NCBI GenBank assembly: GCA_016235425.1
Contig: JACRLC010000016.1
Span: 1-64,000, forward strand
Direction of reading: 5' to 3'
Source of the DNA: Chloroflexota bacterium
GTDB lineage: Bacteria > Chloroflexota > Anaerolineae > Anaerolineales > Villigracilaceae
Length of the DNA: 64,000 bases
Every line of letters begins with the position of its first letter. Positions within the stretch are counted from its first letter, which is position 1. The notes under the pieces are model-generated. The model was not told where the DNA came from. It made no database searches and saw only the letters and a program-made list of their open reading frames with translations. Shown here in pieces: positions 25,430 to 34,634 of this stretch. The position numbers were made by a program, and so were the translations under genes.

Positions 25430-27433
25430 ATGAGCCAATATTCAAACAACCAATTTCCAAGACGAACGGATGAGAGCGGCTTCCTGGCTAAATTAAAGGT
25501 GGGCCGGAAGCTTAATCTGCTTAGCCTGGTAATGGCTGTTGGGATCACCGCAGTATTTATTACAGCCGCCGCCGGAATGCGGAATATGCGCTTCCATCTT
25601 TCGAACATGTACGACTACATGCTCATTCCGGTCGCCGGCATCAACCGGGCAAATATTGCGCTGGCGGATATCGAGACTCAGTTTGAAACCCTGAGGACAC
25701 AAGACCTCACAGATGCAGAAAAACAGGATTTGCTCCGAACGATCAAAACGTTTGAGGCCTCATTCAGCTTTTCCATCGATCAATATGAGACCGAGTGGGC
25801 TACAACACTCAGGCCGGAATTTACCGAATACCTGGAAGAACGAGGCCTGCTGGACCTGCAAAAAAGCGAAACCGAGGCGCTCAACGAGCTTCACCGCACA
25901 TTTAACATCTATCTTGATGCGAGAAACGAGTTCGAGAAAATGATCCTGTCCGGTGCGTACGATGAAGAGCTGGCAAAAACTTCCTTGAACGCTCTCGGCG
26001 AGACGCGCCTGCAACTCCGCCATCTGATCGATATAAACGACAAGTTTGGCGAATTCTCCAACGATAGCGCGCAAACAGCCTATCGCCGCGCGCTCAACAC
26101 CATGATCGCGGCCCTTGCAATTGTCGGTATGCTTGGCATCACACTGGCTGTCTCGATTTCGCGTTCCATCGTCGCACGCCTGGGCATCGTTATCCAGGCC
26201 GCGCGCGACCTTCACGAAGGATATATGGACCGCCGCATGACCATTACGGTCGGTGGACAGGATGAAATCACGTCGCTGGCCGATACCTTCAACGCGATGG
26301 CTTCGCAAATCCGGGATTTGATCCGCGATCTTGAAACGCGCGTCCAGGAACGGACTGCACAGTTGGACGCCTTGAGCAAACAAAGCCGAAAACGAGCCGG
26401 TCAATTTGAAGGCGTCACCCAGGTATCCCGCGCCATCGGTTCCACAAAAAATCTTCAAGAACTCCTGCCGCAGATCGCCAGGGTGATCAGCCAGCAATTC
26501 GGCTTTTATCATGTCGGCATTTTTCTGCTGGATGCAGCCAATGAATATGCCGTTTTGCGCGCGGCCAACAGCAAGGGCGGCGCAACCTTGATCGAGAACG
26601 GCCACAAACTGCGCGTCGGCCAGGTCGGCATCGTGGGCGTCGTGGCGGGTTCCGGAAATCCGCGCATCGCGCTGGATACCGGCGAAGACGCCGCCTTCTT
26701 CGACAATCCCGAACTCCCGTTCACCCGCTCGGAAATGGCCCTGCCATTATTCCTTTCGGGCCGCCAGGTTATCGGCGTTCTGGATGTGCAGAGCACCGAG
26801 CCCGGTGCTTTCGGGCAGGAAGATATTGAGATTCTCTCCACACTGGCCGACCAGGTATCCATTGCCATTGCCAACGCCCGCCTGTTTGAAGAAACCCAGC
26901 GCGCGCTCAACGAAGCCGATTTGATCTACCGCCATGACCTGCGCGCCGGTTGGAGCAGATTTGCCCGCACCCAAAAAGTGGCAGGCATTCGAAGAAGCGG
27001 AAGTCAGGCCAGCATTCTGAAGGAAGCGCTCAATCTCCCCGGCATGGACGAAGTCTCCCAATCCGGTGAAATATACACAAAAGCTGATCGAAAAGACGGT
27101 AACGTCCAAATGACCCTGCCGGTCAAATTGCGCGGCGAGGTGGTGGGCATGTTAAACATCCGCACCGATGCAAAACGAGAATGGGGCCAGGATGAGCTCG
27201 ATATCGTTGCGGCCATTGTGGAACGCGCCGCCCTCTCCATTGAAAACGCCCGATTGCTCTCGGAAAGCCAGAAACTCGCAGATAAAGAACGCGCCATCGG
27301 TGAAATCGCCGCAAAGGTCAGTTCATACACAAGCCGTGAAAACATTCTCCAGGCCGCCGTAACCGAAATCGGCAAAATGATGCCCGGCGCGGAAGTCGTA
27401 ATCCAGTTCAAGCCGAAGGATGAGCCAAATTAG
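25430..27433 (+). CDS. GAF array protein 7: four-helix-bundle sensor, HAMP, GAF
   Basis: 667 residues. TM1 (~27-47), an extracytoplasmic, almost wholly helical region (~48-222) that looks like a four-helix-bundle MCP ligand-binding domain, TM2 (~223-244), HAMP (~246-300), coiled coil with QERTAQL, a GAF matching the array consensus (~330-485), half-GAF (~540-600, LPVKLRGEVVGMLNI) and tail (IAAKVSSY...ILQAAVTEIGKMM). No output. The helical input domain differs from the dCache and multi-TM inputs of its neighbours while the cytoplasmic half is nearly the same. Confidence 0.87.
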   Translation: MSQYSNNQFPRRTDESGFLAKLKVGRKLNLLSLVMAVGITAVFITAAAGMRNMRFHLSNMYDYMLIPVAGINRANIALADIETQFETLRTQDLTDAEKQDLLRTIKTFEASFSFSIDQYETEWATTLRPEFTEYLEERGLLDLQKSETEALNELHRTFNIYLDARNEFEKMILSGAYDEELAKTSLNALGETRLQLRHLIDINDKFGEFSNDSAQTAYRRALNTMIAALAIVGMLGITLAVSISRSIVARLGIVIQAARDLHEGYMDRRMTITVGGQDEITSLADTFNAMASQIRDLIRDLETRVQERTAQLDALSKQSRKRAGQFEGVTQVSRAIGSTKNLQELLPQIARVISQQFGFYHVGIFLLDAANEYAVLRAANSKGGATLIENGHKLRVGQVGIVGVVAGSGNPRIALDTGEDAAFFDNPELPFTRSEMALPLFLSGRQVIGVLDVQSTEPGAFGQEDIEILSTLADQVSIAIANARLFEETQRALNEADLIYRHDLRAGWSRFARTQKVAGIRRSGSQASILKEALNLPGMDEVSQSGEIYTKADRKDGNVQMTLPVKLRGEVVGMLNIRTDAKREWGQDELDIVAAIVERAALSIENARLLSESQKLADKERAIGEIAAKVSSYTSRENILQAAVTEIGKMMPGAEVVIQFKPKDEPN

Positions 27434-27450
27434 GCCGGCGAGAGGTCATT

Positions 27451-29178
27451 ATGTTTAGCTTTATCAAACGGGTCTTTGCCCCACCAGTCTTTCCAGGTGA
27501 CGAAGAGAAAACACGCATCGCCGGTTTTCTCAATATTTCACTCTGGCTTGGCATCTTCACTTCGTCCATTGCATTGATCCTGGCTCAATTCCTGGTGGTT
27601 CCCGAAAACCGGGCATATCAATCCACCGTTTATGCAATCCAGGCCGGATTATGGATCGTCCTGCAAATCGTCATGCGCCGCGGCGCAGTGCGGGCTTCAA
27701 GCCTGGCATTCATCACCCTGATCTACATCTCCATGACCAACCAGTTGATCCAGCGCGCGGATATCCTCTCCGGCATTGGCGTCGTCAATTTTTTCCTCAT
27801 CATCTCGCTTTCAACACTGCTCCTTCGGGAAATAGGCATCATTGTCTTTACGCTCCTGTCCATCGTTTCCCTTTTTGCCGCTTACTACGCCTCAACCAAC
27901 GGCTTGATTACGCAAAGGCTGGTGCCACCCACGCCATTCGCGGCCTGGGTATTCTATACACTCATCTATATCATTGCCAGCGCCGTCTTATTCGTCTCAT
28001 CGAATAGCCTGCGCCGGGCGGTTAGGCAGATACGCGAGAGCGAAAAGAACATCGCCGCAGCAAACAGCCAGCTTCAGGAATTGAACCGGACTCTTGAACA
28101 AAGAATTACAGAACGCACGAACGACCTGCAAGCCGCAAATACGCACAACGAACACCGCGCCCACCTGTTCCAGGCCGTCGCCCAGGTGGCGCGTACCATC
28201 ACCTCCGTTCACGATATCGAAGCCTTGCTTCCCAACATCGCGAACCTGATCAGCGAAAGATTCGGCTTTTATCATGCCGGCATCTTCCTCATCGACGAAG
28301 CGAATGAGTATGCCGTCTTGAGCGCTACAAATAGCGAAGGCGGAAGGCGAATGCTGGAACGCGGCCACAAACTCAGGGTCGGTCAAGTGGGCATCGTCGG
28401 TTACGTGGCAGGCACGGGCACGCCCCGCATTGCCCTCGATACCGGCACGGATGCAGTCTTCTTCAACAACCCAGATCTGCCGGACACGCGTTCCGAAATG
28501 GCGCTTCCCCTGCAGGTCGGCAATACCATCGTCGGTGTGCTCGATGTGCAAAGCACGGAACCAAATGCCTTTGACCAGGACGACATCTCGATCCTTACCA
28601 CGCTCGCAGACCAGGTCACTGTCGCCATTCAAAATGCGAAACTCTTCCGCGAGACCCAAACCGCGCTCGCCGAAAGCCAGGCCCTCTTCGGAGAATTTGT
28701 CCAACGCGCCTGGAAGTCCGCTTCAAAATCGGACCAGGTGGCGGGCTACCGTTTTACAGGCACCACCCCCACCCCATTGACCAGCCGCATGAACACCCCC
28801 GAAATACGAACCGCCCTTGAAAAAGGCGAAACGGTAACGGCCAGTAAAAGGAAGGAGAACACCCTCGCCGTTCCCGTGAAATTACGTGACGAGGTGATTG
28901 CCGTGTTGAATGTAAACACGCCGCTCGAAAGAGAATGGGACCCGGACGAAGTGGATATCATCGAAGCCGCCGCGGAACGCCTCGCCCTCGCACTGGAAAA
29001 CGCCACCCTGCTGGAGGATTCGCGCCGCCGGGCAGCACGCGAGCGCACCATCAGTGAAATGTCTGCAAAGATCGTCTCCAGCACCGAAATGGATGCAATC
29101 CTGCGAACGGCTGTGGAAGAACTTGGGCGCCAGATCAGCGGGGCGCAGGTCTTCCTGGAGTTGGAAAGCAATGAATAG
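27451..29178 (+). CDS. GAF array protein 8: multi-TM, GAF, half-GAF
   Basis: 575 residues. About six hydrophobic helices (~27-190), coiled coil with TERTNDL (~195-235), consensus GAF (~250-405; FGFYHAGIFLIDE, GGRRMLERGHKLRVG, NNPDLPDTRSEMALPL), half-GAF (~465-525, VPVKLRDEVIAVLNV) and shared tail (MSAKIVSS...ILRTAVEELGRQI). No output domain. GAGAGG serves as ribosome site. The next gene starts at 29171, overlapping the last 8 nt. Confidence 0.87.
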   Translation: MFSFIKRVFAPPVFPGDEEKTRIAGFLNISLWLGIFTSSIALILAQFLVVPENRAYQSTVYAIQAGLWIVLQIVMRRGAVRASSLAFITLIYISMTNQLIQRADILSGIGVVNFFLIISLSTLLLREIGIIVFTLLSIVSLFAAYYASTNGLITQRLVPPTPFAAWVFYTLIYIIASAVLFVSSNSLRRAVRQIRESEKNIAAANSQLQELNRTLEQRITERTNDLQAANTHNEHRAHLFQAVAQVARTITSVHDIEALLPNIANLISERFGFYHAGIFLIDEANEYAVLSATNSEGGRRMLERGHKLRVGQVGIVGYVAGTGTPRIALDTGTDAVFFNNPDLPDTRSEMALPLQVGNTIVGVLDVQSTEPNAFDQDDISILTTLADQVTVAIQNAKLFRETQTALAESQALFGEFVQRAWKSASKSDQVAGYRFTGTTPTPLTSRMNTPEIRTALEKGETVTASKRKENTLAVPVKLRDEVIAVLNVNTPLEREWDPDEVDIIEAAAERLALALENATLLEDSRRRAARERTISEMSAKIVSSTEMDAILRTAVEELGRQISGAQVFLELESNE

Positions 29179-32137
29179 CCGCCCGGAAGTTTTGGAAGTG
29201 AAATCGTTATCCAAGCCTGGGTCGTCTAACGCCGACAGGCATGTTCGAAATGCGTTCATCATTTCGCTTGCCATGACCCTGACAGCGTTACTTTCGACCG
29301 CGCTCTTTGGGTACTATGGATGGCTGAACGACATCCGGCAGTTTCGCGTTTTTGCCGGGTTGACCGCGCTTTCCAGCCTGGTAAACCTTTCCTCGCTCAT
29401 TCTCTCGCGGCGCGGAAAATCCAATCTCGGCATAATGCTGCTCATCACTGCGAGTTTATCGGTAATCCTTGTTGCTCCGTTCTTGATTGAAGGAATGGGC
29501 ATTCTCCTGCTTGCGGCCGCTATCGTTATCTCCACAGCGTCCGCCACACTGGCCATGCCTCCACGGTTTACTTTCTGGGGAATCGTGGCCGGTCTGTTGG
29601 CAGGAACGATGACTTTCCTTTTGGATATTAATCTCAAGATCGGCAATCGCATCCAGACGCCCGGTTTTATGCTTTATATCTTCGGCGCAGTGGGCATCGT
29701 ATTTGCCATTATCGTAATCCAGGAATACCGCCGCTTCAGCCTGCGGACCAAGATCGCCCTCGGTATTCTCATCACGGGCGGCATCTCCGTCAGCGTGGTG
29801 GCTTATTATTCTCTTAACCGGTCGGGAGCCGTCATCGAGACTCTGACCAATCGATACGAGACCAGTATCCAGGTCCAGGTTGAAGCGCAATTGTCCGACA
29901 TCACAAAAACGCAGGCCGATCAAGCGGATCATCTCTTTGCGATAACTCAAAATCACCTGGTCAGCCTGGCAGATTACCGCGCGCAACTCGAAAATCAAAG
30001 TCCCTTGCTGGGGCAGGGACTTTACTGGGACTCACACGAGCAATTGTTCCTCCTGCCAGACGGGCAATACGGCAATTCATTTACCGAACCCGCATCGGTC
30101 TTTGTACCCTCGACCGTTCCGCTGGATGAGGCTCTGCTGGCCGAACTAAATACTTCGGCGTATCTCGATTTTTCCGCGCCGGATATTTTGAAAAACGAAC
30201 CGGAGATTGTCGCTGTTTATTACATCAGCGAACTTGGGGCAACCACGTATTACCCAAACATCAACCTGGCACTTGAGGTACCCGCCGATTTCGACCCCAC
30301 CGCCCAGCCGTTTTATACGATTGCCGCACCTCAAAACAACCCCGAACGCCTCCCGCGCTGGACGGAGCCATATCAAGACCCTGCCGGAACCGGCTTGATC
30401 GTCACCGCCGCCGCGCCGGTATATAACGCGGACGGCGTCTTCAAAGGCGTGGCCGGCATGGACCTGCAGCTGGCGCGCATTTCAGAAAATATCTCGGCCA
30501 TCAAAATTGGTTCGACCGGTTTTGCTTTCCTGGTCAATGACACAGGGCACATTCTGGCAATGCCGCCTCAGGGATACACTTTGTTCGGCCTGACCCAGGA
30601 AGAAGTGCCTGTAAACGAAACGCCAAAACAGGCGGTCACCGGTCAGGGACCACAGAACCTGCAAGCCGTAACGAATCGCATCTTGAGCGGCGAAAGCGGG
30701 CTTGCCAGGATCGACATCAATGGCGTTAATACCTACATTGCCTTCTCCCCGCTCGTCACACCCGGCTATAACCTGGGCCTCATCGTGCCGGTTTCCGAAG
30801 TCAACACAGCGGTGGCCATAACCCGCCAGGATATTCAAAACATCGTGGCTTCCTCCGTGCAGGCGGCCACCTTGATCATGCTGGCGTTGTTGGTCGGCGC
30901 GATTTTATCAAGCCTGGGAGTGGGGCAGGTAATTGCCCTGCCGCTCAAGCATCTGGCGGAAACTGTGGGCCGCATCACTGCAGGCGACCTTTCCGCCCAG
31001 GCCGTTGTGGAATCGCAGGATGAGACCGGAACACTGGCCGAGGCATTCAACATCATGACCGCGCGCCTGCGGGACACCCTCTTTGGGCTGGAATTGCGCG
31101 TGGCCGAGCGTACCGAGGCGCTTCGAAATGCCAATGAAAAGAATACACACCGCGCCGCTCAATTCGAAGCCATCGCTCGTGTGGCCCGCACGATCAGTTC
31201 CACGCAGGATTTAAACAGCCTCCTGCCGCAAATCACACAAGTCATCAGCCAGCAATTTGGCTTTTACCACGCAGGTATTTTCCTGAACGACACCCGCGAA
31301 GAATACGCCGTGCTTGTCGCCGCAAACAGCGAAGGTGGAAAGAGGATGCTCGCACGCCGGCATCGCTTGAAAGTCGGCGAGACCGGCATCGTCGGTTACG
31401 TTACCGCTTCGGGAAAGCCGCGCCTGGCGTTGAACACAGGTGCCGACGCGGTGTTCTTTGAAAACCCGGACCTGCCAAATACGCATTCCGAAATCGCCCT
31501 GCCCCTGCGCATCAGTGACCGGGTCATCGGCGCACTCGACGTGCAAAGCACCGAAACAAATGCCTTCTCGCAGGAGGATGTCAATATCCTCTCAACCCTG
31601 GCGGACCAGGTGAGCGTCGCCATCCAGAACGCACGTTACTACGAACAAACGAAACAGGCTCTCGCCCAGGCCCAAGCCGCCTCCCGCCAGTTGAGCAGGC
31701 AGGCCTGGAAGACTTTCGTGGAAACCGATCCATTGCTGGGCTATCAATTCGACGGTGTGAACGCGCAACCCGTCCATCGATCAACCGATAGGCCGGACAA
31801 CAGCGGCCTTGCCGTTCCATTGCGGTTACGCGGCCAGACGATTGGCACGCTAAGATTAAGCTCCACTGATCCGCACCGCGAGTGGAGCGACGATGAAATT
31901 GCCATGGCACAGGCCGCGGCTGAACGAACTGCCATCGCCCTCGAAGGCGCCCGCCTCCTGCAAGAAGCCCAAAAGCGCGCCGCCAAGGAACGCACCATCG
32001 GCGACATTTCAGCGAAGATCGGGAACCTCGTGGACATCGATAACATCCTGCAAACCGCCATTCAGGAACTAAGCCGGAACATGCCGGACGCCGAAGTTGC
32101 CATCCAATTCCAGTCCACCGGCAAGCAAACTTCATAG
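29171..32137 (+). CDS. GAF array protein 9: multi-TM plus dCache, HAMP, GAF
   Basis: 988 residues from the ATG at 29171, which overlaps the preceding stop (ATGAATAG); an earlier in-frame ATG at 29054 would run 125 nt into the upstream gene and is unlikely. About six to seven TM helices (~30-200) are followed by another helix (~205-225) and a long extracytoplasmic dCache domain (~235-555; YYISELGATTYYPN, GVAGMDLQLARI, GFAFLVNDTGHILAMPP). A TM helix (~568-590), HAMP (~592-648), consensus GAF (~675-835), half-GAF (~890-945) and tail complete it. It combines the two input types seen separately in its neighbours. No catalytic output. Confidence 0.85.
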   Translation: MNSRPEVLEVKSLSKPGSSNADRHVRNAFIISLAMTLTALLSTALFGYYGWLNDIRQFRVFAGLTALSSLVNLSSLILSRRGKSNLGIMLLITASLSVILVAPFLIEGMGILLLAAAIVISTASATLAMPPRFTFWGIVAGLLAGTMTFLLDINLKIGNRIQTPGFMLYIFGAVGIVFAIIVIQEYRRFSLRTKIALGILITGGISVSVVAYYSLNRSGAVIETLTNRYETSIQVQVEAQLSDITKTQADQADHLFAITQNHLVSLADYRAQLENQSPLLGQGLYWDSHEQLFLLPDGQYGNSFTEPASVFVPSTVPLDEALLAELNTSAYLDFSAPDILKNEPEIVAVYYISELGATTYYPNINLALEVPADFDPTAQPFYTIAAPQNNPERLPRWTEPYQDPAGTGLIVTAAAPVYNADGVFKGVAGMDLQLARISENISAIKIGSTGFAFLVNDTGHILAMPPQGYTLFGLTQEEVPVNETPKQAVTGQGPQNLQAVTNRILSGESGLARIDINGVNTYIAFSPLVTPGYNLGLIVPVSEVNTAVAITRQDIQNIVASSVQAATLIMLALLVGAILSSLGVGQVIALPLKHLAETVGRITAGDLSAQAVVESQDETGTLAEAFNIMTARLRDTLFGLELRVAERTEALRNANEKNTHRAAQFEAIARVARTISSTQDLNSLLPQITQVISQQFGFYHAGIFLNDTREEYAVLVAANSEGGKRMLARRHRLKVGETGIVGYVTASGKPRLALNTGADAVFFENPDLPNTHSEIALPLRISDRVIGALDVQSTETNAFSQEDVNILSTLADQVSVAIQNARYYEQTKQALAQAQAASRQLSRQAWKTFVETDPLLGYQFDGVNAQPVHRSTDRPDNSGLAVPLRLRGQTIGTLRLSSTDPHREWSDDEIAMAQAAAERTAIALEGARLLQEAQKRAAKERTIGDISAKIGNLVDIDNILQTAIQELSRNMPDAEVAIQFQSTGKQTS

Positions 32138-32173
32138 AAGCCAATCTTTACAGGAACACTTTTTGGAGATCGC

Positions 32174-33595
32174 ATGCAAAAATCGAGACCATCTCACACA
32201 AGAATCAAGATGCCTCCCAAGAGGAATGATATAGATATTTCCTCGCCAAGACGATTCGTATTGGTTTTCGCCGCTTCCGTATTCGTTGTCGAATTGTCAA
32301 TCATGCTTGCCTTCTTCATTCTGCCACCCCTGCATCCTTTGCTTGAAGCGGTCACAGACTCAACGGCCCTGATTATCCTGATCGCGCCCATTCTTTATTT
32401 ACTTACGTTCAAACCATTAACCCAGGTAATTGCCGAGCGGAATTTGATCATCAAAGACAACGAGGAACTCAACCAAACGCTCAGCAACCAGGTGGCCGAA
32501 CGCACCGCGGAACTTTCGCAACGCGCGGTTGAAATGGAAGAACTATCGAAACAAAAAGAGCATCGCGCCAAACAATTCGAGGCGGTCGCACAGGTAGCCC
32601 GCGTAGTCACATCGCTCCAGGAACTCGATTTGCTCCTGCCGCGCGTCACACATTTAATCAGCGAGCAATTCGGTTTCTACCATGTCGGCATCTTCCTTCT
32701 GGATGAATACCGCGATTTTGCGGTTTTGCGCGCCACAAACAGCGAAGGCGGAAAAAAGATGCTGGCCCGGGAGCACAGACTCAAAGTGGGACAGACCGGC
32801 ATCGTTGGATATGCCGCCGCCACAGGACTCCCCCGCATCGCCCTCGACGTTGGAACGGACGCCGTTTATTTTGATAATCCCGACCTTCCAGATACCCACT
32901 CCGAAATCGCCCTGCCGTTGTTCTATGCCCGCCGGGTGATCGGCGTCCTGGACGTGCAAAGCATGGAGGTAAATGCCTTCGGACCGGATGATGTCGAAGT
33001 TCTCTCGACGCTGGCAGACCAGGTTGCGGTTGCCATCCAAAATGCCCTCTCGCTGCTGGAAACGCGAAAATTGCTCGCGGAAGCCCAAAGTGCGATTGGC
33101 GGCTACATCACCGAAGCGTGGAAAATTCTGCGCCCCAGAACATTGACCGCCGGCTACCAAAAAGCGGGCACTTCGATCAAACCCCTTGAAAAACCGCTTG
33201 AGGATGAGCACATTCGAGAATCGATGGAAAAAGGAGAAACGGTCACGGCTTCCACCAGCCTCGCCGTACCCATTCATCTGCGCGGACAGATCATCGGCGT
33301 GATGAACCTGCAATTACCGCAGGACCACAAATGGAATTCGGATGAAGTGGATATTGCGGAAGCTGTCGCCGAACGCCTGTCCCTGGCAATTGAAACGGCC
33401 ACATTGATCCAGGCCACACAGCGCCGCGCGAACATTGAACGCATCACCGCGGATATTTCCGGCAAGATCGGTTCATCCACGCGTTTCGAGACCATCCTGC
33501 AAACCGCCGCCCAGGAATTGAGCCGCGCCCTTGGAGGTTCCGATGTGCTCGTGCAAATCGAGCCGGTCGCCGTTCAAATGAGCACCAGCCTCTAA
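32174..33595 (+). CDS. GAF array protein 10: short 2-TM, GAF, half-GAF
   Basis: 473 residues. Two hydrophobic helices (~35-58, ~63-85) with a short loop, coiled coil with AERTAEL (~90-135), consensus GAF (~138-292), half-GAF (~345-405, VPIHLRGQIIGVMNL) and tail (ISGKIGSS...ILQTAAQELSRAL). No output domain. GGAGAT lies 6 nt before the start. It has the same minimal design as the protein at 21631. Confidence 0.85.
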   Translation: MQKSRPSHTRIKMPPKRNDIDISSPRRFVLVFAASVFVVELSIMLAFFILPPLHPLLEAVTDSTALIILIAPILYLLTFKPLTQVIAERNLIIKDNEELNQTLSNQVAERTAELSQRAVEMEELSKQKEHRAKQFEAVAQVARVVTSLQELDLLLPRVTHLISEQFGFYHVGIFLLDEYRDFAVLRATNSEGGKKMLAREHRLKVGQTGIVGYAAATGLPRIALDVGTDAVYFDNPDLPDTHSEIALPLFYARRVIGVLDVQSMEVNAFGPDDVEVLSTLADQVAVAIQNALSLLETRKLLAEAQSAIGGYITEAWKILRPRTLTAGYQKAGTSIKPLEKPLEDEHIRESMEKGETVTASTSLAVPIHLRGQIIGVMNLQLPQDHKWNSDEVDIAEAVAERLSLAIETATLIQATQRRANIERITADISGKIGSSTRFETILQTAAQELSRALGGSDVLVQIEPVAVQMSTSL

Positions 33596-33616
33596 AAACA
33601 CAATTGGAGACCAAAC

Positions 33617-34576
33617 ATGACCCGCACAAAAACCATCATCCTAATCGCTGCAATTATCGCACTCACAGCCTGCGCCCCCGCCGCGCCTGCGGTGGAACGT
33701 CCTCCGCTTCGCGTCGAATGGACGTTATGGCCGGGAGACTACCTCCTTCCGCTGGCCTATGACCTGGGACTGTTTGAAAAGAACGGTATGCAAGTGGAGC
33801 CGGTTCTGTATGAAGAATTCGATCAGGCAATCGCCGACATGTCAATTGGAAAGGTTGAAGCCGGATTCTTTGTGCCAGGCGACCTGCTCGCCATAGCCAG
33901 GGACGATAACATGCGCGCGGTCCTCGTTACCGACACTTCCGATGGCGCAGACCAGATTGTGGCAACCGCAGACGTCAAAACGCCAGCGGATTTGCCCGGA
34001 AAACGGATTGGCGTGGCTTTGGGCACATTCGGTGAACTATTCGTCAACGAAATGTTGAAGCAAAATAACATCAACCCCGGATCAGTCCATCTCGTGGACA
34101 TTACCCCCGAAAGCGTCCCGGGTTCGATCCCGGATCAAATCGACGCGGGCCACACCTGGGAACCCCACACCAGCGAAGCGCTCCAAAACGGCAGTCATGT
34201 TATTTTCACCAGCGCCGACACACCGGGATTGATCGCCGATCTTTTGGTATTCAATACGAAAACTTTGGAAGAGAGGCCGGAGGATGTACGCGCTTTTATC
34301 CGCACATGGTTTGAAGCATTGGACTATTTGAACTCACATCCCGAAGAAAGCCAGCAGATCATCGCGAAATATGTCAACATGGCCCCCGAGGAGGTATCCT
34401 TCGAAGGTGTGAAACTTTACAGCCTCGAGGATAATCGCAACGCCTTCCAACAGGGCGATGACACCACCTCGATCCATTTTTCGACCAAAATAAATCTCGA
34501 TTTTCTGATCAGCGCAGGCAATATCACCACAGCGCCCGACTTGAATTTACTGCTTGACCCATCCTACCTTCCTTAA
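33617..34576 (+). CDS. Orphan SsuA/NMT1-type substrate-binding lipoprotein
   Basis: 319 residues. A signal peptide with lipobox LTAC (Cys ~19) predicts a lipid-anchored extracytoplasmic protein. The body matches the NMT1/SsuA/THI5-like binding proteins: EWTLWPGDYLLPLAYDLGLF at the start, the KVEAGFF element, DLPGKRIGV and a late hinge region with DVRAFIRTWFEAL. Family members bind nitrate, sulfonates, taurine or pyrimidine precursors for ABC import. No permease or ATPase gene lies anywhere in the window. The gene sits inside the GAF-sensor operon (21 nt after protein 10, 58 nt before protein 11). It more likely presents a ligand to one of the array sensors than feeds a transporter, which is inference. 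Confidence 0.8.
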   Translation: MTRTKTIILIAAIIALTACAPAAPAVERPPLRVEWTLWPGDYLLPLAYDLGLFEKNGMQVEPVLYEEFDQAIADMSIGKVEAGFFVPGDLLAIARDDNMRAVLVTDTSDGADQIVATADVKTPADLPGKRIGVALGTFGELFVNEMLKQNNINPGSVHLVDITPESVPGSIPDQIDAGHTWEPHTSEALQNGSHVIFTSADTPGLIADLLVFNTKTLEERPEDVRAFIRTWFEALDYLNSHPEESQQIIAKYVNMAPEEVSFEGVKLYSLEDNRNAFQQGDDTTSIHFSTKINLDFLISAGNITTAPDLNLLLDPSYLP

Positions 34577-34634
34577 TTTGTATGAACGGTCCTGAAAGTT
34601 CAGGACAACGACCCGGTAATCAAAGGTAACGTCC

